A stretch of DNA of 64,000 bases from Paenibacillus sp. FSL K6-1096 (GTDB lineage Bacteria; Bacillota; Bacilli; Paenibacillales; Paenibacillaceae): the NCBI RefSeq assembly GCF_037977055.1, contig NZ_CP150274.1:6882001-6946000 (forward strand), given 5' to 3'. A program made the translations under genes and the position numbers. Shown here piece after piece: positions 34,612-42,098 of the stretch (position 1 is the first letter of the stretch; each line of letters opens with the position of its first letter). Under the pieces are notes generated by a model. It had not been told where the DNA came from, did no database searches, and was given only the letters and a program-made list of their open reading frames with translations.

Positions 34612-35553
34612 TTGGTGAGTCAGGCCTGGCCTGCATGGAGAGGAACGCTGCGCAAACGGAGCGGAGGCTGGAATAATACAACCTATTTCGTAGAGAGCGG
34701 GGAACGCCGCGCAGTGCTGCGAATCTATGATACCCATAAGGACAGGAACAAAATAGAGTTCGAGCATGTAGTGCTGCAAAAGCTACAAGCACTTAACCTG
34801 CCCTTCAGCACACCGGCTCCAATTCTTACCGCAGCGGGAGAGACAATCGCGCAGCTTGGGGACGGCAGCGGTAAATTCGCCTGCTTGTTTGCCTATATCG
34901 ATGGCGAATCCCCCTCAGAGGAGGCATCCGCTTACTATGAATCCTTCGGGGAAGCGGCAGGGACACTGTCTGCTGCGCTGGCTGAGATTGAGCCGGGTAT
35001 ACCTGCGGTCTACCGTCCTTATTATGAGCTGCGGACCTCGTATCCGCTGTGTACCCCGGAAGCGCTCCATAATCTTTTACAAGACACACCGGAGCCTCTG
35101 CAAGAGCTGCTGCCGCAGCTGCGAACTTTAATTGAAGCATACGATAACGTAGCGGATTCGCTGGAAGACCTGGAGCGTCTGCCGCATCAGCTTGTGCACG
35201 GTGATCTGAATGCCTCCAATCTGCTGGTGGATGGAGCGGATACCACCCGGGTGACGGCGCTGCTGGATTTTGAATTCTGTACCCGGGATGTACGGGTGAT
35301 GGACGCCGCGGTGATCCTGTCAGCATTGCAAGGTCTTAAGGACTCGGAGCGGATCATTCGTGACTTCTGGCGGGGCTATAACCGCAGAGTTACCCTGACT
35401 CCCGGGGAGCTGGCGGCGATTCCGGTGCTGATGCTGCTGCGCAAAATCGATGTATTCCTGCACTTCGTCACCCGCTACTGGGAAGGGACCGACGAGGTGA
35501 ATGTCCTGCAGCAGCAGGTCCGGGAGCTGGCGGCTGAGGTTGCTGCAATGTAG
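34612..35553 (+). CDS. Phosphotransferase, APH / homoserine-kinase-II-like
   Basis: Protein kinase-like phosphotransferase of 313 aa. Lys region RAVLRIYDTHKDRNKIEFEH near residues 32-52, catalytic loop HQLVHGDLNASNLLVDG (Brenner HGDxxxxN) near 200, and metal-binding LLDFEFCTRDVRVMD. The class phosphorylates small-molecule hydroxyls such as homoserine, choline or antibiotics; the substrate is unknown. The start is uncertain: GTG at 34612 has only weak GGAAG upstream, and a TTG sits one codon earlier. The stronger GGAAAGGGG is too far away. Next to another kinase-fold gene at 35581 on the opposite strand. Confidence 0.85.
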   Translation: MVSQAWPAWRGTLRKRSGGWNNTTYFVESGERRAVLRIYDTHKDRNKIEFEHVVLQKLQALNLPFSTPAPILTAAGETIAQLGDGSGKFACLFAYIDGESPSEEASAYYESFGEAAGTLSAALAEIEPGIPAVYRPYYELRTSYPLCTPEALHNLLQDTPEPLQELLPQLRTLIEAYDNVADSLEDLERLPHQLVHGDLNASNLLVDGADTTRVTALLDFEFCTRDVRVMDAAVILSALQGLKDSERIIRDFWRGYNRRVTLTPGELAAIPVLMLLRKIDVFLHFVTRYWEGTDEVNVLQQQVRELAAEVAAM

Positions 35554-35580
35554 AAGGAGAGACCGCCGTCTCCTCCAGGC

Positions 35581-36519
35581 TCAATCGGTAATCAGTTGAT
35601 GACGATATATTTTATTCAAAAGCTCTCTGCCGTAGCGGACGATTCTGGGCGCATCATGCTGGGTTCCCCAGCAGATATCGCCGATGGCCATTTTGATGCA
35701 GCAGATTTGAATTTCCGCAGATCTGTGCTGAAGCACCCCGGGTCCATAGCCTTGGAAGAAGGCCTGCGCGGCAGAGGGGTTGTCACTGAAGTATCGGGCG
35801 AACAGAATGGAGAAGCTGTCCACATCGATGCCCCACAGCATATTCTCGAAGTCTATCATCCCCGTCATTACACCCCGGTCATCCACCAGCCAATTCCCCG
35901 GCGTTGAATCCCAGCTGACAGGCACAGGCAAGGCTCCTGCAAAAACTTGCACATTCTCTAGTGCACAATGTACCAATTCCTGTTCGGAGGCTTGCAGCAA
36001 GCCCTTCTCAATACACTGCGCATTCAACTCCCGGATGGATTCCGATATGTACAGCACCGGGTCCTCATAAGGGGTTAGCTCAATTGGATTTCCGTTCATG
36101 TCAGGACGCCCGAACCACTTCCCGGTCTGTGAATGGTGCAGAAGGCTTGTCCATTCACCTGCCCTGCGGTAAGCCTCATCAACAGCCACGGGGTCCAGCT
36201 CCGCCTCTCTCATAATGGTTCCTTCTATTGAAGTGATCAGAATGGCCTGACAGTCTCCGCTCTCATAAGCGGCAATAAACTCAGGAACATGCGGCTTCAG
36301 AACAGGTACCCAGTGCTGGTAGGCGTAGACTTCGGGATGCCATCTTTGCTTGCGGCTGTAGGTTTTTATGTAAAAATATTTCGCATCCCGGTGAGCGCGC
36401 AGCTTCCACACCCCGGTCCTCACACTGTTCAGCCGGTAATTGGCGGTCACTTCAAAAGGGCCAATTAAGGACTCAGCCCAGCCGTACAATTCAGACGGAT
36501 GCATCTCCGGCCGGTTCAT
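35581..36519 (-). CDS. Kinase-fold phosphotransferase-like protein with altered catalytic loop
   Basis: APH-like protein of 312 aa, with VWKLRAHRDAKYFYIKTYSRK in the nucleotide-binding region. The catalytic loop reads VSWDSTPGNWLVDDRG, so the usual HGDxxxxN is kept only as Asp and Asn with Ser and Trp replacing His and Gly. The following MIDFENMLWGIDVDSFSILF retains the DxE/DFG-like metal Asp. It could be active with a changed base or a pseudoenzyme. Start ATG at 36519. It is convergent with the neighbouring kinase gene at 34612; substrate unknown. Confidence 0.75.
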   Translation of the reverse strand: MNRPEMHPSELYGWAESLIGPFEVTANYRLNSVRTGVWKLRAHRDAKYFYIKTYSRKQRWHPEVYAYQHWVPVLKPHVPEFIAAYESGDCQAILITSIEGTIMREAELDPVAVDEAYRRAGEWTSLLHHSQTGKWFGRPDMNGNPIELTPYEDPVLYISESIRELNAQCIEKGLLQASEQELVHCALENVQVFAGALPVPVSWDSTPGNWLVDDRGVMTGMIDFENMLWGIDVDSFSILFARYFSDNPSAAQAFFQGYGPGVLQHRSAEIQICCIKMAIGDICWGTQHDAPRIVRYGRELLNKIYRHQLITD

Positions 36520-36613
36520 TGATTGCTGTTCCTCCTCTGCTGGATACCTCCATGCATTTTTTTACAGTTATATCCTATCACAGACCCTTTCTTATTCCAT
36601 TGACAAACTTAAC

Positions 36614-36650
36614 AGGGCACCCCCGGCTGGATGCGACCAGAGTGTGCCCT
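36614..36650 (-). terminator. Hairpin downstream of the crystallin-like gene
   Basis: AGGGCAC and GTGCCCT form a 7-bp stem around a 23-nt interior, 32 bp after the crystallin-like stop. The following T-run is weak. Confidence 0.4.
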
Positions 36651-36681
36651 ACGGCTATTTCCTGTTCATGTTCTAATCAGA

Positions 36682-37056
36682 TTACCCGATAATCCGGTAG
36701 CCGGGAGGAAGGTCGCCGCTGCTGCGGATTCTGCGGATCTGGGCCAGCGTCAGGCGCTGGTTGGAAGAGATAATCGATTCGACATCGTTACCGGAGATAT
36801 AGTCGTCCAGATCACGGATGCTGTGATTGCCGCGCAGTACGCGGAAGCTGCCTCTGAAGCGGGTTCTGCTGAACAGAACGAGGGTTGCATCGCTGCTGGT
36901 GGAGAAGAAGCGGAGACTCTCGATGCCATCCAGAATGTTGTCGGTATCACGGATACCGAGGTTGCCTCTGTAAATTCTGCTTCTTCCCCGGTAGTTTTCT
37001 TCGCTGTATACCGTGAGCCGCGGATACGTCTGAGAGATATGCACCTCTTTGTTCAT
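36682..37056 (-). CDS. Beta/gamma-crystallin-like protein
   Basis: Small protein of 124 aa with two Greek-key-like halves. Each carries the motif LTVYSEENYRGRSRIYRGN or LVLFSRTRFRGSFRVLRGN (residues ~15-33 and ~58-76), resembling betagamma-crystallin Y/F-x-x-x-x-F-x-G motifs. Microbial members often bind calcium through N/D-N/D-x-x-S/T-S, and no such perfect site is obvious here. No signal peptide, so likely cytosolic or spore-associated. Start ATG at 37056. Divergent from the ABC-transporter operon at 37287. Confidence 0.65.
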   Translation of the reverse strand: MNKEVHISQTYPRLTVYSEENYRGRSRIYRGNLGIRDTDNILDGIESLRFFSTSSDATLVLFSRTRFRGSFRVLRGNHSIRDLDDYISGNDVESIISSNQRLTLAQIRRIRSSGDLPPGYRIIG

Positions 37057-37210
37057 GTATAGTCCTCCTCAAAAGAAAGAATAGCAATGCAGTGAGAGAC
37101 TGCCGGTTGCAATACTATTCTATGTCTGCGGTGAGAGAGTGGTTTGGTTGAAACCCCTGCAGCAATCGCCTGTTTGCAGACAACCCTCGCGAAAATTTTC
37201 ACAATTCAGC

Positions 37211-37253
37211 TTTACAAAGTATATTCCCTAGTGTACTATTTAACTAACACACT
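37211..37253 (+). promoter_or_regulatory. Promoter with GntR/YtrA-type operator for the ABC operon
   Basis: TTTACA (37211-37216), a 17-bp spacer and TACTAT (37234-37239) form a promoter. AGTGTACTA (37230-37238), six bases, then TAACACACT (37245-37253) form an inverted repeat overlapping the -10. A GntR regulator is encoded in the same operon at 39000, so this is probably its operator. Confidence 0.7.
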
Positions 37254-37286
37254 GATACAACAACCAATCAGCACAAGGAGGCTGTC

Positions 37287-38261
37287 ATGAATTCAACCAC
37301 ACAACATTCAGATGGGCTGTCCGGCCCGGAGCGGGGCCCCGCTGTACTTGAGATGCAGGCCGTCAGCAAAATCATCAAAGGCAAGGCGATTGTAGATAAG
37401 CTCAGCTTCGACATCCGCAGAGGAGAGATCGTCGGGCTGCTGGGTCCGAACGGCGCCGGCAAAACGACCACCATCCGCATGATGACCGGACTGATCCGCA
37501 TGAGCGGAGGGGATGTCCTGATCCATGGGCACAGCATCAGGAACAATTTCAAACAGGCAATCGCGCATATCGGAGCCATCATCGAGAACCCGGAGTTCTA
37601 TCCCCATATGACCGGGTATGACAATCTGCTGCAGTATCTGCGGATGAGTGACGGGGCTGATGTATCGCGGATTGACGAGGTAGTGGAGCTGGTCGGACTC
37701 CAGGAGGCGATGAACAAGAAGGTGAAATCCTATTCTCTGGGGATGCGCCAGCGTCTGGGGATTGCCCAGGCTCTGCTGCATTCACCCAAGCTGCTCATTC
37801 TGGATGAGCCGACCAACGGGCTGGACCCTGCCGGAATACGGGAGATGCGCGATTATATGCGGAAGATTGCCGAGGCCGAAGGCATTGCCATTCTGATCTC
37901 CAGCCACATGCTGGCCGAGATTGAACAGATCTGCCACCGAGCGGTGGTCATTCAGAACGGCAAGCTTGTCACCGTTACTCAGATCGCTGAAGCGCCGGAG
38001 GCACGAAGCGAAGTATCGCTCGCCATCCGGGTAGACCAGGTAGAAGCTGCGCGAAGAGTCGCCGGGGAGCATCAGCAGGTGAAGGTAACCGGTACGGATG
38101 AAGCCCATTCCGAGCTGCATGTCCATCTGCCGGATGGAGCAGTGCCTGGACTGGTGGCAGCCTTGAGCGAGGCGAAGGTCGGAGTCTACCGCATCACCGA
38201 GAACAGACAAAGCCTGGAAGAAGATTTCCTCAAATGGACAGGGGGCAACCGCATTGCGTAA
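37287..38261 (+). CDS. ABC transporter ATP-binding protein, BcrA/YxlF-like
   Basis: ATPase subunit of 324 aa. Walker A GPNGAGKTT (~52-60), the Q loop, signature LGMRQRLGIAQALLH near 152, and Walker B LLILDEPTNGLDP. The extra C-terminal ~90 residues are typical of drug-efflux ATPases of the BcrA type. ATG lies 6 nt after AAGGAGG. The next gene (38254) overlaps by 8 bp and encodes its permease. First gene of a GntR-controlled cluster with two transporters. Confidence 0.92.
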   Translation: MNSTTQHSDGLSGPERGPAVLEMQAVSKIIKGKAIVDKLSFDIRRGEIVGLLGPNGAGKTTTIRMMTGLIRMSGGDVLIHGHSIRNNFKQAIAHIGAIIENPEFYPHMTGYDNLLQYLRMSDGADVSRIDEVVELVGLQEAMNKKVKSYSLGMRQRLGIAQALLHSPKLLILDEPTNGLDPAGIREMRDYMRKIAEAEGIAILISSHMLAEIEQICHRAVVIQNGKLVTVTQIAEAPEARSEVSLAIRVDQVEAARRVAGEHQQVKVTGTDEAHSELHVHLPDGAVPGLVAALSEAKVGVYRITENRQSLEEDFLKWTGGNRIA

Positions 38262-39000
38262 TTTTAACCGGCTTGTACTGAATGAGTGGCTCAAAATAAC
38301 GAAGAAACGCAGCTACATCGTTCCTTATCTCATGGTGCTGGTGTTTGCGTTAGCGGTGGGCTATATTACGCATACCTTCACGACAGATATGTTCGCCTCA
38401 GCGGCAGACTTCACTGCCGAAATGCTGCTTCCTACGGGCGTAGGCCAGATTATGGCGATTCTGGTGATCACCGGCACTGCGGGCATTGTCTCCAGGGAAT
38501 ATAGTCAAGGAACGATCAAGTTTCTGCTGATCCGGGCCCGCAGCCGTACAGCTATCCTGGCGTCCAAGTATGTCACTGTGCTGCTCTATACACTCAGCCT
38601 GCTTCTGGCAGCCGGGGCAGCGGTGTTTATCTCAGGGGGGATTTTCTTCGGTCTTAGCGGAGGGAAGGCCGGAATCGCCGGGATTCTCACCTCGCTGCTG
38701 TATTGCACCATCTACTGCACGGTGTACGCCACAATTGGCTTCATGCTCGGGATTCTGACCAAATCTACAGGAATAACGATTGGGGCAACGATTTTTGCTA
38801 CAACCATTGATAAAATGATCATCTCCCGCGAGTTCTACAAGTATGTTCTATTCCCGAACCTTAATCTTGCCGCTTACCGGGATGGCGGTGCGCCTATGCA
38901 GGGGATGACCCTGAGCTTCTCGGTTACGCTGTTATGTGTCTACATGGCGGTGTTCCTCTTCGCAGGGTTTGCCGTCTTCAGACGCAGGGATGTTGCTTGA
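38254..39000 (+). CDS. ABC transporter permease of the BcrA-like pair
   Basis: Membrane protein of 248 aa with six hydrophobic segments, including YIVPYLMVLVFALAVGYI, IMAILVITGTAGIVSREYSQG, and VTLLCVYMAVFLFAGFAVF. The GTIKFLLIRARSR stretch after segment 2 is typical of ABC-2 permeases, which work with BcrA-type ATPases in lantibiotic or drug export. The start is TTG, overlapping the ATPase gene by 8 bp. Its TGA stop overlaps the ATG of the GntR gene (TGATG). Confidence 0.85.
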   Translation: MRNFNRLVLNEWLKITKKRSYIVPYLMVLVFALAVGYITHTFTTDMFASAADFTAEMLLPTGVGQIMAILVITGTAGIVSREYSQGTIKFLLIRARSRTAILASKYVTVLLYTLSLLLAAGAAVFISGGIFFGLSGGKAGIAGILTSLLYCTIYCTVYATIGFMLGILTKSTGITIGATIFATTIDKMIISREFYKYVLFPNLNLAAYRDGGAPMQGMTLSFSVTLLCVYMAVFLFAGFAVFRRRDVA

Positions 39001-39374
39001 TGGTTATCGAATTCGATAACAACCAGCCGATCTACCTCCAGATCATGAATTACATCAAGGGGGAGATTGTTACCGGCAAGCTGAAGCCCGGCGACAAAAT
39101 CCCCTCTGTCCGGGAGCTGGCCGCTGAATTGCAGATTAATCCGAATACCGTTCAACGAACCTTTCAGGAACTGGAGCGTGAGACCATCGTGGAGACCCGG
39201 CGGGGGATGGGCAGATATGTAACCGGAAGCGAGGAGACGATTCTGACGATCAAGCGGGAGATGGCCCGGGATGTGCTGGACCGCTTCATCCGCGGGATGG
39301 AGGAGCTGGGCTTCCAGGGGGAAGATATTGTGGCTGCAGTAGCAGAGAATCTTCAGCGGCGGGACCAAGAATAG
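39000..39374 (+). CDS. GntR-family regulator, YtrA type
   Basis: Regulator of 124 aa: a winged helix (~10-75) with PIYLQIMNYIKGEIVTGKLKPGDKIPSVR and NPNTVQRTFQELERETIVETRRG, then a short C-terminal helical tail, typical of YtrA-subfamily GntR proteins. In Bacillus these repress ABC-transporter operons induced by cell-wall antibiotics. ATG overlaps the permease stop (TGATG), coupling translation. The operator at 37230-37253 fits a YtrA-type inverted repeat. Confidence 0.92.
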   Translation: MVIEFDNNQPIYLQIMNYIKGEIVTGKLKPGDKIPSVRELAAELQINPNTVQRTFQELERETIVETRRGMGRYVTGSEETILTIKREMARDVLDRFIRGMEELGFQGEDIVAAVAENLQRRDQE

Positions 39375-39388
39375 GGGGATCGACAAGA

Positions 39389-40090
39389 GTGGATGATTTA
39401 CTGGAATTACAGGAAGTAAGCAAACGGTTCGGCCACAAGCAGGCGCTAAATCAGATTTCCCTCAAGCTGGGGGCGGGCTCGATCACCGGACTGCTGGGCA
39501 ACAATGGCAGCGGCAAAAGCACTCTGATGAAGCTGATAGCCGGGCTAGCCTGGCCCGACGCAGGACATATTTCGGTCCTTGGGGTTCCGGTTGGCCGGAG
39601 GAGCAAGGAGCTTGTATCCTTCATGCCGGACCGGCCGCTGACTGAATCATGGATGAGTGTAGGGGATGCGCTGAGATTCCAGCAGGATTTCTTCCCGGAT
39701 TTCGATCAGGCCAAGGCGCTGCGGATGCTGGATTTCATGAAGCTGCGGGTCCAGGATAAGGTTCAGGCATTGTCCAAAGGGATGAACGAACGACTGCAGC
39801 TCACCCTTGCGCTGTCCCGCCGGGCCAGGCTCTATATGCTGGATGAGCCGATCGGAGGCGTCGATCCGGTGGCGCGGACCAGAATTCTGAATGCGCTGAT
39901 GGAATTCTATGAGGAAGACAGCAGCATTCTGATTTCAACCCATCTGGTGACGGATATCGAACGGATCTTTGATGAGGTGATCTTCCTCAAGGAAGGGGAG
40001 GTTGTACTGCACCGGCCGGTGGATGAGCTTAGAGCCGAGCGCGGAAAAAGTATGGATGAACTGTTCAGAGAGGTGTATGCTGAATGCTGA
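39389..40090 (+). CDS. ABC transporter ATP-binding protein, YtrB-like
   Basis: ATPase of 233 aa. Walker A LGNNGSGKSTLMK near residue 39, ABC signature SKGMNERLQLTLALSRR, Walker B YMLDEPIGGVDP, and switch His in STHLVTD. The signature (SKGMNERL) is the divergent type seen in YtrB proteins. GTG start, 14 bp after the GntR gene. It overlaps the following permease gene by 7 bp. Probably a second transporter under the same regulator. Confidence 0.92.
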   Translation: MDDLLELQEVSKRFGHKQALNQISLKLGAGSITGLLGNNGSGKSTLMKLIAGLAWPDAGHISVLGVPVGRRSKELVSFMPDRPLTESWMSVGDALRFQQDFFPDFDQAKALRMLDFMKLRVQDKVQALSKGMNERLQLTLALSRRARLYMLDEPIGGVDPVARTRILNALMEFYEEDSSILISTHLVTDIERIFDEVIFLKEGEVVLHRPVDELRAERGKSMDELFREVYAEC

Positions 40091-40818
40091 AGCTGTTGAA
40101 ATATGATCTTAGACGCAGAAGGGAACGGATTCTCGTCTTCATCGCCATTGCCGTCCTGATTCAGCCGGCCTTATGGATATCCAACTCCAGGATGGATAAG
40201 AACCTTCTGACGCTGAATCTTACAGTGTATACGGTGCTCGCCATGGCGCTGCTTCTGATGGCCGTCCTCGGATACATCCGTAATCTGAGGTCGTACCCGC
40301 GGCGGCTGCTGCCGGTGACCGCCCTGCAGACGGTATTGTCGCCGCTCCTGCTGGCTTTGCTGCTGATGATGGTAGTGATTGCTGTGGTTCTGGCCCAATT
40401 GGGGCTATACCGTCTGTTTGATCCGCTGGATTTTCTGCCGGACCACCTGTTCACGCTTGGAACTAGAATAGTCCTGCAATTTGTCTGGTCTGCGGGAATT
40501 CTGATGATTATGATGATGTTCGCCATAACTGCGGCACTCAGCCTGCGCTCCAAGTGGAGGGTGTGGATCGGGATTGCTATTCTGTTTGTACTGCAGAACG
40601 GAGTATCTTTTCTGGAGAAGGTGATGTTTGACATCTACTTTGTGGGGATGGAACGTACGTTCAATCTGGAGTTTTATAATCAGGAAATGCGGCCGGAGAA
40701 CGGCATCACACTCCGGTATCTGCCCGATAACCCATGGCCGTTGCTGTTCGAATCCGCCTTAGCCTTCCTGCTAATCTATGGTATGGTTGTAATGGTGAAG
40801 CGGAGAATTGAATTATAG
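40084..40818 (+). CDS. ABC transporter membrane protein, last gene of the GntR operon
   Basis: Membrane protein of 244 aa with about six transmembrane segments, such as ILVFIAIAVLIQPALWI, LTVYTVLAMALLLMAVLGYI, LLALLLMMVVIAVVLAQLGL and LLFESALAFLLIYGMVVMV. It presumably pairs with the YtrB-like ATPase. The ATG overlaps that gene by 7 bp. The terminator at 40832 closes the operon. Confidence 0.8.
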   Translation: MLKLLKYDLRRRRERILVFIAIAVLIQPALWISNSRMDKNLLTLNLTVYTVLAMALLLMAVLGYIRNLRSYPRRLLPVTALQTVLSPLLLALLLMMVVIAVVLAQLGLYRLFDPLDFLPDHLFTLGTRIVLQFVWSAGILMIMMMFAITAALSLRSKWRVWIGIAILFVLQNGVSFLEKVMFDIYFVGMERTFNLEFYNQEMRPENGITLRYLPDNPWPLLFESALAFLLIYGMVVMVKRRIEL

Positions 40819-40831
40819 TATTCTATTGTAC

Positions 40832-40864
40832 ACAAGCAAGGCTCCCGGTCAGCCTTGCTTGTGT
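40832..40864. terminator. Bidirectional terminator of the ABC operon and PilZ gene
   Basis: ACAAGCAAGGCT (40832-40843) pairs with AGCCTTGCTTGT (40851-40862) around a 7-nt loop, between the convergent permease gene and PilZ gene. Confidence 0.8.
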
Positions 40865-40896
40865 TTGTGTGCATAATAATGGTGCAATCGTCTTAA

Positions 40897-41280
40897 CTAC
40901 AGTCCCTGGGCGCTTGTGCCGCTGGTCCAGATCTCCAGCTCGCGCAGCAGCTGTGCCTCCTCGTCCTCCTGCAGATCCAGCCTTACACCATACTGGTACT
41001 GCCCGAGGCCGTACATCCAGCCCCAGCGGACACTGCCCACAAATTGCAGCTTCTCCTCCGCCAGCTGGAAATGAATGATCAGCTTCGTGTCCCCTGCGGT
41101 GAAGCGGAGATTCAGCGGGGTGCGGACCTTGCAGCCGGAGCGGCTGAGGTCGAGCAGGACACCTTCGGTTAATTTTCCGGCCCCCGGTCCGGAATTGCCG
41201 GCAGGAATCTCCAGCCAGCAGTCGATGGGCTGGTTCATCACGTAACGGAACGGTTCTTTTCTGCTGGAATCATCCATCAT
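40897..41280 (-). CDS. PilZ-domain c-di-GMP-binding protein
   Basis: Protein of 127 aa made of a single PilZ domain. The DLSRSGCKV stretch (residues ~43-51) is the conserved D/NxSxxG motif. Upstream arginines (SSRKEPFR) are spaced like the RxxxR ligand contact but with one extra residue. A GVRLDLQEDEEAQLL tail follows. It likely relays c-di-GMP levels to motility or surface functions. The diguanylate cyclase at 42099 is close by on the opposite strand. Start ATG at 41280, convergent to the ABC operon. Confidence 0.85.
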   Translation of the reverse strand: MMDDSSRKEPFRYVMNQPIDCWLEIPAGNSGPGAGKLTEGVLLDLSRSGCKVRTPLNLRFTAGDTKLIIHFQLAEEKLQFVGSVRWGWMYGLGQYQYGVRLDLQEDEEAQLLRELEIWTSGTSAQGL

Positions 41281-41375
41281 TTACCTCCGCGATTTTATTT
41301 GCTATTATAGCGGAACGGTTATGCTTGGACAATCTCCAAAAGTAGTATTTTTCAAAAATAAGAGAGGTGCAGACG

Positions 41376-41981
41376 ATGTACCAATATAACAATGAAACCT
41401 TCCGGCAGCATAATTTCGATTATGCCTCGCTGCAGGACGGTGAGATTAACGGATGTCTGTTTGAGCAATGCTCGTTCAGAGGGGCTTCCATGGAGGAGAT
41501 GACCTCAAGCGGCTGCCGCTTCGTGGACTGCGATTTCACCGGCGCGCAGCTTAATGCCTCCGTACACAGTAACGGGGCCTTCACTAACTGCCGTTTCACC
41601 GGAGCCAATCTGTTCGTGGCTAAATTTGAGCATTGCAAAATGGTCGGCTCGGACTTCGCCAATGCCTATATGGACGGTATTACACTGACCGGAGGGGACT
41701 GGGCCTATACGAATCTGCGCCATCTGAATCTCAGCCGGCAGGATCTGCGGGGCATCCGGTTCACGGAGGCAGATATGCTGGGCTGCAATTTGCAGAAGGC
41801 GGATCTGCGCGGGGCAGATCTGAGCCGGGTCCAGCTCAGCCAGTGCAAGCTGGCGGGTGCCGATCTGCGCGATGCGAAGCTGGAAGGGGTAGACTTGAAG
41901 AGCCTGGATCTGGCAGGGGTGCGTCTGGATGTGGAGCAGGCCGTGCTGCTGGCCAGGTCCATGGGCGCGAAGGTAGGCTAA
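41376..41981 (+). CDS. Pentapeptide-repeat protein
   Basis: Protein of 201 aa with A(D/N)LXX-type pentapeptide repeats, such as ANLFV, ADMLG, ADLRG, ADLSR, ADLRD and the series near LDLAGV. These form a right-handed beta-helix. Some such proteins (Qnr type) mimic DNA and protect gyrase, but nothing here shows that role. ATG at 41376 has AGAGAGGTG 6 nt upstream; the frame opens one GTG earlier. Cytosolic; function unknown. Confidence 0.85.
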   Translation: MYQYNNETFRQHNFDYASLQDGEINGCLFEQCSFRGASMEEMTSSGCRFVDCDFTGAQLNASVHSNGAFTNCRFTGANLFVAKFEHCKMVGSDFANAYMDGITLTGGDWAYTNLRHLNLSRQDLRGIRFTEADMLGCNLQKADLRGADLSRVQLSQCKLAGADLRDAKLEGVDLKSLDLAGVRLDVEQAVLLARSMGAKVG

Positions 41982-42098
41982 CCGCGTGCTGTTCTGTTCC
42001 CTGGGGGCATCCGAAATCGGCGAATTATGCGGGAGCTTATATTATATTTCTGCCGCGCCTTTCCGATAAATAGGTATCGACCCTTGAGGAGAATGTAT

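Noticed and set aside
38934..38999. Upstream extension of the GntR gene
   Set aside because: It lies inside the permease coding end in another frame; the ATG at 39000 overlapping the permease stop fits the family start.
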